A DNA stretch of 64,000 bases from Glaciimonas soli (GTDB taxonomy: Bacteria; Pseudomonadota; Gammaproteobacteria; Burkholderiales; Burkholderiaceae_D), in assembly GCF_009497155.1 (NCBI RefSeq), contig NZ_WINI01000008.1, positions 62,001 through 126,000 on the forward strand. Reading direction: 5' to 3'. Made by a program: the position numbers and the translations under genes. Every line of letters starts with the position of its first letter. The stretch's first letter is position 1. Below, piece after piece: positions 15,192 through 25,054 of the stretch. The notes beneath the pieces were generated by a model, which had not been told where the DNA came from, made no database searches, and saw only the letters and a program-made list of their open reading frames with translations.

Positions 15192-17054
15192 TTATGCGGC
15201 GGTTTGCCCATGTGAGTTGTTTGCATTAGTTGTCGCCTTAAATGCAAGCGCGTCATGAGATGCATCAAGCTTGAACATGCTGACGACGTGCGATAAATTG
15301 CCCGCTTGTTCTTGCAGCGATGCGGCAGCGGCAGCAGCTTCTTCCACCAGTGCGGCGTTTTGCTGTGTGACCTGATCCATCTGGCCAATCGCCTGGTTGA
15401 TCTGTTCGATGCCGCTGCTCTGCTCCTGGCTGGCTGCGGCAATCTCGGCCATGATGTCGGTAACCCGTTGCACACTATCGACGACCTGCTCCATGGTCCC
15501 ACCGGCTTCGGCCACCAGCTTGCTACCGATCCCTACTTTGTCGACCGAATCGCCGATCAGGCCTTTGATTTCCTTGGCCGCCGTGGCGCTGCGCTGGGCC
15601 AGATTACGTACCTCGCTTGCCACCACCGCAAAGCCTCTGCCCTGCTCGCCGGCACGCGCCGCCTCTACCGCCGCATTCAAGGCCAGGATATTGGTCTGGA
15701 AAGAAATGCCGTCGATCACACCGATAATGTCGACGATTTTCTTGGACGAAGCATTGATCGAGTCCATGGTTTCGACGACTTGCGACACGACCATGCCACC
15801 CTTGACTGCCACGCTGGAGGCAGACATGGCGAGTTGATTTGCCTGCCGTGCATTGTCGGCGCTCTGTTTGACTGTGCCGGTAATTTCTTCCATCGACGCG
15901 GCGGTCTCTTCCAGTGAGCTGGCTTGCTGTTCGGTGCGCGACGACAGGTCGAGATTGCCTGCGGCGATCTGGAGTGAGGCGACCTTTACCGATTCGCTGC
16001 TGCTGCGGATTTGCCCGAGAACTTCGGCGATCTTGTCGACAAACCGGTTGAACGCGCCGGCGATCTGTGCCAGTTCGTCTTTACCTGCTGCATCAAGACG
16101 TCGCGTCAGGTCACCATCGCCGGAAGCGATTTCCTGCATCGCATCGCGAATCAGTTCCATGCGCTTAAGTGCCTGCACCACCAGCGAGGTCAGCGCCAGG
16201 GCTGCCAGCGCAATGATCACCAGCGCCGTAATGGTTGATGTAATCAGCATTGCGGTTATCGGCTTAGTCGCTTCGACATAGTCCATTGCCACCACCAGCA
16301 TCCAGTCGGTGCCGGCAATTTTACTCACATATAGTCTGTCGTCGCGATCGTTGAGACGAATATTGCTACCGTCCCTGGCCCGATCAAGAGCTGCCAGTTT
16401 TTGCGCCGACAACTCACTATCCAGCTCCGATACCGGCTTCAGGGCCAACTTCGGATTGGAATGGGCGATGATAGTGCCGCTGCTGTCTATCAGGAAGGCA
16501 AAACTGGTGGGCGTCGGTTTGATGTCGTTGACGTTGCGAATCACCGAATCCAGCGACACGTCAGCACCGGAGACTGCCTTGACCTGTCCGTTGCCAATTA
16601 ACGGTTCGGCGAATGTAACCACCAGCTTGCCAGTACTTGCTGCTACATAGGGAGCGGTAAGCACTGGCGCGGCCGCTTGCGAAGCCTTGATATACCAAGG
16701 TCGGACCGTGGGATCATAGCCAGGCGCCAGCGTATAGGGTGCCATCATGCGTTTGTCAGGGTAAGCAGTATAGGCACGGTCAAATTCCCCGGCTTTTTGT
16801 GCTGCCTTGATAAACGGGATAGGATCGGCCAGGTCGGCCGCCAGATTGATTGAGGAAACGACGGTAGCCTTGGCGTGCACCCAATCCGCGATTTCGGATG
16901 CGTTGTCGTCGGCCAGTTGCCGCATTTGCCCGTTGAGCGATTCAAGCGTGTGGCTGCGGGTTGTGATGATGTTGGCTGAAGCCAGAATCGCCAGTGAGAG
17001 AACCACAATGGAGACGCAAATGACGATAAGTCGTGTACGAAGAGATGAAAACAT
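15192..17054 (-). CDS. Methyl-accepting chemotaxis protein (dCache type)
   Basis: A 620-residue chemoreceptor. ATG at 17054 ([19 protein letters not shown]) is preferred to the longer frame because it starts directly with the first membrane helix. The periplasmic part (about residues 30-280) has a dCache layout, with [16 protein letters not shown] and YDPTVRPWY, typical of amino-acid-type sensors. A second membrane helix, a HAMP segment and the signalling tip [20 protein letters not shown] follow. The C-terminus lacks the NWETF pentapeptide that tethers CheR/CheB in enterobacterial receptors. Ligand is unknown. It is a single gene with a 477-base untranslated interval upstream. Confidence 0.93.
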   Translation of the reverse strand: MFSSLRTRLIVICVSIVVLSLAILASANIITTRSHTLESLNGQMRQLADDNASEIADWVHAKATVVSSINLAADLADPIPFIKAAQKAGEFDRAYTAYPDKRMMAPYTLAPGYDPTVRPWYIKASQAAAPVLTAPYVAASTGKLVVTFAEPLIGNGQVKAVSGADVSLDSVIRNVNDIKPTPTSFAFLIDSSGTIIAHSNPKLALKPVSELDSELSAQKLAALDRARDGSNIRLNDRDDRLYVSKIAGTDWMLVVAMDYVEATKPITAMLITSTITALVIIALAALALTSLVVQALKRMELIRDAMQEIASGDGDLTRRLDAAGKDELAQIAGAFNRFVDKIAEVLGQIRSSSESVKVASLQIAAGNLDLSSRTEQQASSLEETAASMEEITGTVKQSADNARQANQLAMSASSVAVKGGMVVSQVVETMDSINASSKKIVDIIGVIDGISFQTNILALNAAVEAARAGEQGRGFAVVASEVRNLAQRSATAAKEIKGLIGDSVDKVGIGSKLVAEAGGTMEQVVDSVQRVTDIMAEIAAASQEQSSGIEQINQAIGQMDQVTQQNAALVEEAAAAAASLQEQAGNLSHVVSMFKLDASHDALAFKATTNANNSHGQTAA

Positions 17055-17531
17055 TATAGGAGAATCCTGTTTGGAATATTTGCCTGCTAGCAGCAAGGAA
17101 TGAGAAAGAATTAACGTCAGTCATCTCAGGGTTAAACAGCTGGTAGAAATGCCTGCCTAACTGCTCTAACGGCCAATTTTTTCTTATTTTCAGGGTATCG
17201 AAACCGAATACAGGCGATCGCGGGAATGGAGCAGGTTTTTGATCGCGCATTGGTCGATCGGTGAGTCGGTTGGCTGCCTAGCTTCATCCTGCGCGATCAT
17301 CGCATAGGATGACGCAATACAAGGCTGTGTCGTATTTGTGCCGCAACGAAGTGCACGTCAAATTTGACGTCTCCGTGCGGCATTGGAAATGAAGTGTGGG
17401 GCACGTCGTAGACAACTGATCGCTCCGTGTGCACGAGGAGCGGCGAAATCGGTAATCTTTGTTTTGCATTTGGCCTGACATATTCCGGCCGCTTTATAAG
17501 GCCGGAATGCCTTGATAAATTGAATAAAGAT
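17055..17531. other. Intergenic region with two palindromes
   Basis: Between the chemoreceptor start and the CoA-transferase stop there is no supported gene. It holds a 16-bp perfect palindrome, ACGTCAAATTTGACGT (17355-17370), and a strong stem ATTCCGGCC / GGCCGGAAT (17482-17508) 24 bases past the CoA-transferase stop. The stem probably ends the acyl-CoA operon, although no T-run follows. Confidence 0.5.
17482..17508 (-). terminator. Hairpin after the acyl-CoA operon
   Basis: A 9-bp G+C-rich stem with a 9-base loop lies 24 bases downstream of the last gene. The T-run is absent, so the call as terminator is tentative; it may instead stabilise the 3' end of the mRNA. Confidence 0.45.
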
Positions 17532-18617
17532 TTATCGAGCCGCCTTGGTGATTTCCGCCAACACTTGTTCCGTATGCTCGCCGACAGCCGGAATCGGCCG
17601 CGTGGTCGCAGCGGGGGCGTTTGAAAAGCGCGGCGCGGGATTGGCCTGCAACAGGCCGTCGTCCTGATTGTAGATGTCGCGTGCGGCGATGTGAGGGTGG
17701 CACGCCGCCTCGGATGGCGCCAGCACCGGTGCAAAACAGGCGTCGCTACCTTCCAACAGCGCACACCATTCGTCGCGGGATCTGGTGGCAAATAAGCTGG
17801 CCAGCTGCTGCTTCTGTTCCGGCCACTGAACGCTCTTATTCTGACTGACGAAGCGCGCGTCGTTTTCGAGACTCAGCTTTTCCAGCAGCAGTCGATAGAA
17901 CTTCGGCTCCAATGCGCCGATGGTGATATCGCGCCCGTCGGCGCAACGATAGGTGCTGTACCAATGCGGTCCGTCGAGCAACGACGTGCCGCGCTTTTCG
18001 CTACCTAAGCCGCCGCTGGCCAAATCCAGCATGATGTTCATCAGGTGTGCCGAACCGTCGACGACCGCAGCATCGACCACCTGTCCTTGCCCGCTGCTGC
18101 GCGCATTCAAAATGCCGGCCAGGATACCGACCGCGAGATACAACGCGCCGCCGCCCAAATCACCGACCAATGTCGGCGGCGCCACTGGCGGCTGACCGGC
18201 TTCGCTGGCATACCAGAGCGCGCCCGACAGCGCGATGTAGTTATTGTCATGACCAGCCGCTTGCGCCAGTGGACCGTCCTGTCCCCAGCCAGTCATGCGG
18301 CCGTAGATCAAACGCGGGTTGCGCGCCAGACAGACATCGGGACCAAGACCCAGACGTTCCATCACACCAGGACGCATACCTTCGATGAGCGCGTCGGTAC
18401 TCTCGATCAGGCGCAGCACAGTTTCAATGGACTCTGGTGATTTCAAGTCGAGCGCGATCGAGCGCTTGCCGCGCCGCGTGATCGCCGTCGGCGGGACGTC
18501 GCCGGGGCGGTCGACGACGATGACATCAGCACCAAGGTCCGCCAGCAGCATGCCACAGAACGGGCCAGGCCCGATGCCGGCAAATTCGACGATTTTTATG
18601 CCTTTGAGTACGGTCAT
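17532..18617 (-). CDS. CaiB/BaiF family CoA transferase (AMACR-like)
   Basis: A 361-residue family III CoA-transferase or alpha-methylacyl-CoA racemase. The opening LKGIKIVEFAGIGPGPFCGMLLADLGADVI is the AMACR signature; later GWGQDGPLAQAAGHDNNYIALSGAL contains the GHD motif with the Asp used for catalysis, and VVDAAVVDGSAHL closes the central part. AMACR epimerises 2-methylacyl-CoA, allowing beta-oxidation of branched chains, while true CoA transferases move CoA between acids; AMACR is favoured by the strong N-terminal match and by the neighbours. It is the last gene of the acyl-CoA operon, nine bases after the FadJ-like gene. Confidence 0.87.
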   Translation of the reverse strand: MTVLKGIKIVEFAGIGPGPFCGMLLADLGADVIVVDRPGDVPPTAITRRGKRSIALDLKSPESIETVLRLIESTDALIEGMRPGVMERLGLGPDVCLARNPRLIYGRMTGWGQDGPLAQAAGHDNNYIALSGALWYASEAGQPPVAPPTLVGDLGGGALYLAVGILAGILNARSSGQGQVVDAAVVDGSAHLMNIMLDLASGGLGSEKRGTSLLDGPHWYSTYRCADGRDITIGALEPKFYRLLLEKLSLENDARFVSQNKSVQWPEQKQQLASLFATRSRDEWCALLEGSDACFAPVLAPSEAACHPHIAARDIYNQDDGLLQANPAPRFSNAPAATTRPIPAVGEHTEQVLAEITKAAR

Positions 18618-18626
18618 GGCGCTCCC

Positions 18627-20747
18627 TTATTGGTAGAACCGCTCGCCCTGCTCTGCCATCGTTTTTAACAACGCCGGTGCCGCAAAGCGCGCGCCATACT
18701 GTTGCGCCAGACGCTCGCACTGTGCGACAAACTGCGGCACGCCAACCGTCTGCACCCACGACAGCGGCCCGCCACGAAATGCTGGGAAGCCCCAAGCCAG
18801 GATCGCACCGACATCGGCATCACGCGCCGTCGTCAACACGCCCTCTTCCATGCAGCGCGCGGTTTCCACCGCTTGCACCGTCATCAGACGTTCGATCAAC
18901 TGCTGCACGTCCGGCTGATTTGCCGCGCGTGGAAACAGCTCACCCAGCCCACTCCAAAGATGCTTCTTGCCACCCTGCGGATATTCGTAAAAACCCTTGC
19001 CCGCCTTCTTGCCGATGCGTCCGATCTCAACCATTTGCGCCGCCACTTCATGACCGGGGCGCGAGTGGTGGTTGGAGCCGAGGTCGGCACGTGTCTGTTT
19101 GTCGATCTTGTAGATCAGCTCGCTCGATACTTCGTCGGTCAGCGCCAATGGACCAACCGGCATGCCGGCCATGAGGCCAGCGTTTTCAATCAGCGCCGGC
19201 GCAATGCCTTCCTTCAGCATCGCCAAACCTTCCAACACATAGGTCGAAAACACACGGCTGGTATAAAAGCCGCGCGAGTCGTTGACCACGATAGGTGTCA
19301 TGCCCAGCGCCTTGACCAGATCTAATGAGCGCGCCAGCGTTTCCTGACTGGTTTGCTTGCCGACGATCACTTCAACCAGCGGCATCTTGTCAACCGGCGA
19401 GAAGAAATGCAAGCCGATGAAATTGGCCGGACGTGCACTCGCTTCGGCCAAACCCGTGATCGGAAGCGTCGAGGTGTTGGAGGCGAAGATCGCATCAACA
19501 GCAATCACGGCCTCGCTCTTCTTCGTCACGTCGGCCTTGATCGCGCGGTCTTCGAACACGGCTTCAATGACGATCTCGACGCCTTGCAGCAACGCATAAT
19601 CAGTAGTCGGCGTAATCCGGTCGAGCAACGCCTGCGCCTTGTCTTGTACCAGCTGGCCACGTTCGACCTGCTTGGCGACCAACGCTTGCGAGTACGCCTT
19701 GCCCTTGTCAGCCGCTTCCTGCGTCATGTCGATCAGCACCACCTGCAAGCCGGCTTTGGCCGCTACGTAGGCGACGCCCGCGCCCATCATACCGGCACCG
19801 AGCACGCCGATCTTGCTGTACTTCTGCAACGGCACGCCGGTCGGACGTCCTGCCAGTTTGTTAGCCTCACCCATGCTGAAGAACAGCGTGCGTATCATGT
19901 TTTTCGCTTCCGGCGACATCACCGTTTCTACAAAATAGCGTGCCTCGGTCTGCAAGCCGGTGTCGATGTCGGTGATCAAACCTTCATAGATGCAAGACAG
20001 GATATTGACTGGTGCCGGGTAATTGCCGAAGGTCTTAGCACGCAGCATTGCGTTACTGACCACGAAGACCTGCTGCACCGCTGGCGACGATACTGCCCCA
20101 CCCGGAATTTTGTAGCCTTTGATATCCCATGGTTGCTGTTTTTTATCTTGTTGTCCCAACAGCCAATCACGCGCTGCCTGCACTTCGCTGCCAGCAGCGA
20201 CTACTGCATCAAGTATGCCGAGCTTCAACGCATCGGCCGCATTCAGGCGCTTGCCTTCGAGCAGCAGCGGCAGCGATTTCTGGATGCCAATCAGACGCGG
20301 CAGACGTTGTGTGCCGCCGCCGCCCGGCAATAATCCGAGCGTGACTTCGGGCAAGCCGAAGCGCGCTTTCGGGTTGTCGGCCGCAACGCGATAATGGCCA
20401 GCCAGCGCCACTTCAAGTCCGCCGCCCAACGTCATGCCGGGCAATGCCATCGCGACCGGCTTGCCGCAAGTTTCAAGCTTGCGTAGCGCGCGGTGCAGTA
20501 ACATCACCCGTTCGAATAATTCGCTGGCCTGATTTGCCGACAACAGCCATTCGAGATCGCCACCGGCAATGAAGTCGGCCTTGGCGGATGTCATCAGAAT
20601 GCCTTTGACTGCATCCTCGGATACGACGCGTTCGATCGCAGCAAACAGCGCATCGCAGCTTTCGCCGTTCAAAACGTTCTGACTTCGGCCCGGCATGTTC
20701 CAGCTCAGAGTAGCGATGCCTTGTTGGTCAAGTGTAAAGTCGATCAT
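18627..20747 (-). CDS. FadJ/FadB-like enoyl-CoA hydratase / 3-hydroxyacyl-CoA dehydrogenase
   Basis: A 706-residue bifunctional beta-oxidation enzyme. The start is set at 20747 (MIDFTLDQQG), seven bases after AGAGGAC; the longer frame upstream has no support. The N-terminal crotonase domain shows GGDLEWLL and the oxyanion/catalytic Glu region LGGGLEVALAGHYRVA ... GLPEVTLGLLPGGGGTQRLP. The dehydrogenase part begins near residue 310 with the NAD-binding IGVLGAGMMGAGVA, then SNTSTLPIT and FIGLHFFSPVDKMPLVE with the catalytic His. It converts enoyl-CoA to 3-ketoacyl-CoA, handed on to the thiolase encoded just upstream (ten-base gap). Confidence 0.93.
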   Translation of the reverse strand: MIDFTLDQQGIATLSWNMPGRSQNVLNGESCDALFAAIERVVSEDAVKGILMTSAKADFIAGGDLEWLLSANQASELFERVMLLHRALRKLETCGKPVAMALPGMTLGGGLEVALAGHYRVAADNPKARFGLPEVTLGLLPGGGGTQRLPRLIGIQKSLPLLLEGKRLNAADALKLGILDAVVAAGSEVQAARDWLLGQQDKKQQPWDIKGYKIPGGAVSSPAVQQVFVVSNAMLRAKTFGNYPAPVNILSCIYEGLITDIDTGLQTEARYFVETVMSPEAKNMIRTLFFSMGEANKLAGRPTGVPLQKYSKIGVLGAGMMGAGVAYVAAKAGLQVVLIDMTQEAADKGKAYSQALVAKQVERGQLVQDKAQALLDRITPTTDYALLQGVEIVIEAVFEDRAIKADVTKKSEAVIAVDAIFASNTSTLPITGLAEASARPANFIGLHFFSPVDKMPLVEVIVGKQTSQETLARSLDLVKALGMTPIVVNDSRGFYTSRVFSTYVLEGLAMLKEGIAPALIENAGLMAGMPVGPLALTDEVSSELIYKIDKQTRADLGSNHHSRPGHEVAAQMVEIGRIGKKAGKGFYEYPQGGKKHLWSGLGELFPRAANQPDVQQLIERLMTVQAVETARCMEEGVLTTARDADVGAILAWGFPAFRGGPLSWVQTVGVPQFVAQCERLAQQYGARFAAPALLKTMAEQGERFYQ

Positions 20748-20757
20748 GTCAGTCCTC

Positions 20758-21963
20758 TCAGATGCGTTCAATAATCGTAGCGGTACCCATTCCGGCTCCG
20801 ACACACAAGGTGGCAAGGCCGGTGGTGACATTGCGTCTTTCCATTTCGTCGAGCAGGATACCGAGGATCATGGCCCCGGTAGCACCCAACGGATGACCCA
20901 TCGCAATCGAACCGCCATTGACATTGATCTTGTCGTGCGGAATGGCCAGCACTTCCATGAAACGCAGAACGACCGAGGCAAACGCTTCGTTCAGTTCCCA
21001 CAGATCGATATCCGACACCGACATACCGGCACGCTTTAACGCCTTTTCTGCGGCATAGCTGGGGCCGGTTAGCATGATCGAAGGCTCCGAGCCGATTGAT
21101 GCAAAAGAACGGATGCGCGCACGCGGCTTCAATCCGGCGCGTTCACCGGCAGCGCGATTACCGATCAGCACAGCCGCGGCGCCATCGACGATGCCAGAAC
21201 TGTTGCCGGCATGGTGCACGTGCTGCATCTGCTCGATGTGCGGATAGCGCTGTTTGATTACCGCGTCGAAACCGAAATTCTCCCCCATCTCGGCGAACGC
21301 GGGTTTCAATTGCGCCATAGTTTCAAGTGTAGCCTCCGGTCGCAACAGTTCGTCATGGTCGAGTATGGTCATGCCGTTGCGGTCCAGCACAGGCACCACC
21401 GTCTTCGCGAAATACCCGGCGTCCCACGCACGCCTGGCGCGCTGCTGGCTTTCGACCGCATAGGCATCGACGTCGCGGCGGCTGTAGTCCCAGATAGTCG
21501 CAATTGCATCTGCCGACACACCCTGCGGTACGAAATAGCGTTTGAATGCGCTTTGCGGATCGACTGGCCAGGCACCGCCCGACGAACCCATGGGCACACG
21601 CGACATAGATTCAACGCCACCACCTACCACCAGATCGGACTGGCCCGCCATCACTTGTGCAGCCGCCATATTGCAGGCTTCCAGACCGGAGGCACAGAAA
21701 CGGTTGATTTGCACACCCGCCACACTGTCGGCATAGTCGGCGGCCAACGCTGCCACGCGGGCTATGCACGCGCCCTGCTCACCTACCGGTTCGACACAGC
21801 CGAGCACCACATCGTCGATCAAACTGGTGTCGAGGTGATTGCGCGTGCCGAGCGCACGCAATGCGATTTCAGCCAGCCGCAACGGCGTTACACCGTGCAG
21901 AGATCCATCCTTCTTGCCCTTGCCGCGCGGAGTGCGAACAGCGTCATAAATATAGGCTTCCAT
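20758..21963 (-). CDS. Acetyl-CoA acyltransferase (thiolase)
   Basis: A 401-residue thiolase, full length for the family. The nucleophilic Cys lies in [10 protein letters not shown], the second active site in [18 protein letters not shown] (His) and the third in [10 protein letters not shown] (Cys). It cleaves 3-ketoacyl-CoA to acetyl-CoA plus a shortened acyl-CoA, the last step of beta-oxidation. It stands between the acyl-CoA dehydrogenase and the FadJ-like protein on the same strand with short gaps, so one operon is likely. A biosynthetic acetoacetyl-CoA thiolase is less likely given the neighbours. Confidence 0.93.
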   Translation of the reverse strand: MEAYIYDAVRTPRGKGKKDGSLHGVTPLRLAEIALRALGTRNHLDTSLIDDVVLGCVEPVGEQGACIARVAALAADYADSVAGVQINRFCASGLEACNMAAAQVMAGQSDLVVGGGVESMSRVPMGSSGGAWPVDPQSAFKRYFVPQGVSADAIATIWDYSRRDVDAYAVESQQRARRAWDAGYFAKTVVPVLDRNGMTILDHDELLRPEATLETMAQLKPAFAEMGENFGFDAVIKQRYPHIEQMQHVHHAGNSSGIVDGAAAVLIGNRAAGERAGLKPRARIRSFASIGSEPSIMLTGPSYAAEKALKRAGMSVSDIDLWELNEAFASVVLRFMEVLAIPHDKINVNGGSIAMGHPLGATGAMILGILLDEMERRNVTTGLATLCVGAGMGTATIIERI

Positions 21964-21984
21964 GTGCTTTTCTCCGAATGTGGT

Positions 21985-23121
21985 TTACAAATTGCGGCTG
22001 ATCAGTTCTTTCATGATCTCATTGGTGCCGCCGTAAATACGCTGCACGCGGGCATCGGCCCACGCGCGCGTTATCGGGTATTCCCACATATAGCCGTAAC
22101 CGCCGTGCAGTTGCACACAGCGGTCCAATGCACGGAATTGCATCTCGGTAGTCCAGTACTTCGCCATCGATGCGGTCGCGGCGTCGAGCTTGCCGTCCAT
22201 CAGCAATTGCAGACAACGATCGACGAATACGCGGCCCATTTCCAACTCGGTGCGGATTTCCGCGAGCGCGTGGGCGACGGTCTGAAATTCGCCGATCGCA
22301 CGTTTAAATGCTTTGCGTTCGCGAGTGTAGGCGAGCGTCCATGCAAGGCCGGCCTCAACCGCGGCGACTGCGGTGATTGAAATCTGCAGGCGCTCCCACG
22401 GCAATTCCTGCATCAGATATCTGAAACCCTGACCTTCTTCACCGAGCAGGTTGGACGCTGGCACGCGCACGTTATCGAAAAACAGCTCGGCCGTATCTTG
22501 TGCCTTCATACCGGCCTTCTTCAGGCGCTTGCCCTTGGAAAATCCCTGCATCGAAGTATCGACCAGGAACAGGCTGATCCCTTTCGAACCCGCTGCGGGA
22601 TCCGTCTTGGCAACGACGATCACGAGGTCGGCGTGCCAGCCGTTGGTAATGAAGGTCTTGGAGCCGTTCAGGACATAGTGCTCACCGTCGCGTACTGCGC
22701 TCGTCGTAACGCCTTGCAGGTCGGAACCTGCCCCCGGCTCGGTCATCGCGATTGCGCCTATCATCTCGCCAGTCGCCATCTTAGGCAGGTAGATCGATTT
22801 CAGATATTCGCTACCGTAATGTTCAATGTAGGGCGCAACAATTTCCGAGTGCAGGCTGAAACCGAGACCGCTGCAGCCGACACGTGCCTGCTCTTCCATC
22901 AGCACCACGCTATATAGCTTGTCACCGCCGGCGCCACCGTACTGTTCCGGCATGCTGGGACACAGGAAACCGGCGGCGCCGGCCTTCAACCAGATTTCGC
23001 GATCGACAAATCCCTGCTCCTCCCAACGCTCGTTGTGGGGAACCGCTTCGGTTTCCATAAAGCGGCGCACAGATTCACGCAGCATTTCGTGATCTTCGGT
23101 AAATAATGTGCGGGGTATCAT
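21985..23121 (-). CDS. Acyl-CoA dehydrogenase
   Basis: A 378-residue flavoprotein dehydrogenase. Family signatures are AMTEPGAGSDLQGV (first ACAD signature), the FAD/ETF region RTELEMGRVFVD and the C-terminal QLHGGYGYMWEYPITRAWADARVQRIYGG block followed by TNEIMKE, with the catalytic Glu. It forms the 2,3-double bond of acyl-CoA and passes electrons to ETF. ATG at 23121 overlaps the stop of a 27-codon leader ORF (ATGA), implying translational coupling. It is the first main gene of the operon running left to 17532. Confidence 0.93.
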   Translation of the reverse strand: MIPRTLFTEDHEMLRESVRRFMETEAVPHNERWEEQGFVDREIWLKAGAAGFLCPSMPEQYGGAGGDKLYSVVLMEEQARVGCSGLGFSLHSEIVAPYIEHYGSEYLKSIYLPKMATGEMIGAIAMTEPGAGSDLQGVTTSAVRDGEHYVLNGSKTFITNGWHADLVIVVAKTDPAAGSKGISLFLVDTSMQGFSKGKRLKKAGMKAQDTAELFFDNVRVPASNLLGEEGQGFRYLMQELPWERLQISITAVAAVEAGLAWTLAYTRERKAFKRAIGEFQTVAHALAEIRTELEMGRVFVDRCLQLLMDGKLDAATASMAKYWTTEMQFRALDRCVQLHGGYGYMWEYPITRAWADARVQRIYGGTNEIMKELISRNL

Positions 23122-23201
23122 GCTTGCACTCCCATCGTGGACGTAACGATTTCAACGTCTCGCGCGTAGTTGTCGGTTTGTTTATGTTTTAGTTTGGTCA
23201 T
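23118..23201 (-). CDS. 27-residue leader ORF coupled to the acyl-CoA dehydrogenase
   Basis: ATG at 23201 follows CAGGAG by seven bases and opens a 27-codon Lys-rich frame (MTKLKHKQTDNYARD...). It ends in TGA overlapping the dehydrogenase start. The ribosome site here is far better than the one directly before the dehydrogenase. Either a true leader peptide, or the remnant of a longer upstream gene kept for coupling. Confidence 0.5.
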   Translation of the reverse strand: MTKLKHKQTDNYARDVEIVTSTMGVQA

Positions 23202-23392
23202 GATTAGTCTCCTGATTGTGCTTTATGCTGCATTTCATGCATTAATTGCCAATTCTATCTATATCACTCGCCTTGTCAGATATAACCTGGCAGATCCCAG
23301 GAGTCTGTAGAGCATTGAAGTATCACGTATTTTGTACTATCTGCCGTAAAAACGTGATAGCCTAATTTGCCATTTTTATTGCAAAATCTGCC

Positions 23393-24421
23393 ATGCATGT
23401 AAAATCCAATGTCATTACGGTTCCCGTGCGCGGCGCACTCGCCTTGATCGATGCGGCGAAAGCGCAAGGGATCGCGCCAGAGCAGTTGCTAAGCCGCGCC
23501 GGCATAGACTGCAGCCTTCTCAATATTCCGCGCGCGCGGCTCAGCCTGAAACAGTTTTCCAGACTTTACACCTGCATCATAGACACGCTGGAAGATGAGG
23601 GACTTGGTCTTTTCGACTATCCAGTGCGACCGGGCGCAATAGAAACGTTATGTCGTGCCGGCGTTACCACTTCAACCTTTGGTGAGTGTGCGCAGGTTAT
23701 TGCGAGGGGATGCAATGCGCTACTCGGCGGCTTAAAAGTGGATTGCATCACCGAGAATGGAGAAATTCAAATCAGGTTTAGAGAGCGCCTGCGCGATCAT
23801 GAAAAAGGCTTGTTGGTATACGAAATCGTTTTGCTGACCATTTATGCGGTCATGTCGTGGCTGGCAGGACAAAAATTGCCTCTGATGAGCGCCGATTTTC
23901 CGTGCCCACCTCCTCGACACCAGCTTGAATTGCGTACCTTGCTGGCCGCAACAGCAAGATTCCATCAGCCATGCGGAGCACTGCGCTTTCCGGCGCAAAC
24001 CAGTACGATTCACATCATCCGCAACGTTCATGAAATACCGCGCTTCATTCGGCGCGCGCCGGCAAGTTTCATTGAGGCGTTGTTAGTGGGCGACTCGCTT
24101 GCATCAGATGTCAGGCGCGTTCTGCAGCAAGCCTTGCCCACCCTCTTGTCTTTACCGCAGGTAGCAGAACAGCTCGCTGTATCGCCGCGTACTCTGCATC
24201 GCAAGCTGGAAGTCGGCGGAACAAGTTTCCAGCAAATCAAGGATATCCTGCGCTACGATATGGCGCTTCATTTTCTGGCTCGGGAATCAACCCCGCTCAA
24301 GCAAATAGCAACCTCTCTTGGTTTTTCGGATCAATCGACTTTTCAGCGCGCTTTTGCGCAATGGACCGGCCTCTCGCCGGGCGAATATCGCAAGCGCACG
24401 CAACAGCAAACAGCAGGTTGA
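23393..24421 (+). CDS. AraC-family transcriptional regulator (Arabinose_bd type)
   Basis: A 342-residue regulator divergent from the acyl-CoA operon with 272 bases between start codons (191 from the leader ORF). The N-terminal two thirds are the arabinose-binding-like ligand domain common to OruR/ArgR-type members (ALALIDAAKAQGIAPEQLLSRAGID near the start). The C-terminal double helix-turn-helix has VAEQLAVSPRTLHRKLEVGGTSFQQI and LKQIATSLGFSDQSTFQRAFAQWTGLSPGEYR, both canonical. ATG at 23393 gives MHVKSNVITVPVRG. Control of the divergent operon is inferred from the arrangement; the inducing acyl-CoA or acid is unknown. Confidence 0.9.
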   Translation: MHVKSNVITVPVRGALALIDAAKAQGIAPEQLLSRAGIDCSLLNIPRARLSLKQFSRLYTCIIDTLEDEGLGLFDYPVRPGAIETLCRAGVTTSTFGECAQVIARGCNALLGGLKVDCITENGEIQIRFRERLRDHEKGLLVYEIVLLTIYAVMSWLAGQKLPLMSADFPCPPPRHQLELRTLLAATARFHQPCGALRFPAQTSTIHIIRNVHEIPRFIRRAPASFIEALLVGDSLASDVRRVLQQALPTLLSLPQVAEQLAVSPRTLHRKLEVGGTSFQQIKDILRYDMALHFLARESTPLKQIATSLGFSDQSTFQRAFAQWTGLSPGEYRKRTQQQTAG

Positions 24422-24697
24422 GGTTTCGGAGATATTTGATCTGCCATTAAATGAATTAGTCGCTCAAGCGACGTTGGCAGCACCTGTTCAGCGCGACTCC
24501 TGGGATGTAAACAAGTTGGTATTCGTGGCAATCACGACGTGCTGCCAATTTTCCCGCGTCTGAAGGAAAGGCTTGAACACGGTGGACAACAATTATCGAG
24601 TGGCGAATATGGAAAGCTGACAAACTTAGCAGCGCTATCCGACCACTCGATCAAATCGAAATGGTCGGAATCGCGACCCGATCAAAGATCCATATCC

Positions 24698-25054
24698 TTA
24701 TTTGCTATGTCCCATGCCACCCGCATCGCTGCCGCCAAGGTCGTCCGGATTGGTAGCGATATATGCCATCACATGACGGTTCAACACACCTGCCGGCGCA
24801 ACGCGCGCCAAATCAAAACTCCGTACCGGACCATTGAAAGCCCATCCAAATGTTTTGTCGCCAACGACGAATTTAATCGTCTCACCTCCGACTACGTTGA
24901 CATATTTGGTATCGGGATTGATCGTGATGGTGCGAGCAGAAGATGGGGCTGATACCGCTTCGCCTAATAAATCCAGGCGAGGTTGAGCTGCGATCGACGA
25001 CAGGCTGACGGCGACTAGCGTCACGGAAATAACAGTCGAAAGAAATGATTTCAT
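24698..25054 (-). CDS. CzcE-like periplasmic protein
   Basis: A 118-residue exported protein. A signal peptide (MKSFLSTVISVTLVAVSLSSIAA) is followed by a small beta domain with ITINPDTKYVNVVGGETIKF, VGDKTFGWAF, SFDLARVAPAGVL and a metal-friendly tail (GGMGHSK). These blocks match the CzcE family of periplasmic copper-binding proteins, which pair with czc efflux genes in Cupriavidus; no efflux pump lies here, so it is an orphan copy. AGGAGGT five bases before ATG at 25054 fixes the start. Confidence 0.75.
   Translation of the reverse strand: MKSFLSTVISVTLVAVSLSSIAAQPRLDLLGEAVSAPSSARTITINPDTKYVNVVGGETIKFVVGDKTFGWAFNGPVRSFDLARVAPAGVLNRHVMAYIATNPDDLGGSDAGGMGHSK

Noticed and set aside
19353-20333. 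Long plus-strand ORF inside the FadJ-like gene
   Set aside because: It is a shadow of the G+C-rich coding strand, with His/Arg-rich composition and no motif.
21211-22380. 389-codon plus-strand ORF opposite thiolase and dehydrogenase
   Set aside because: Antisense shadow of two well identified genes.
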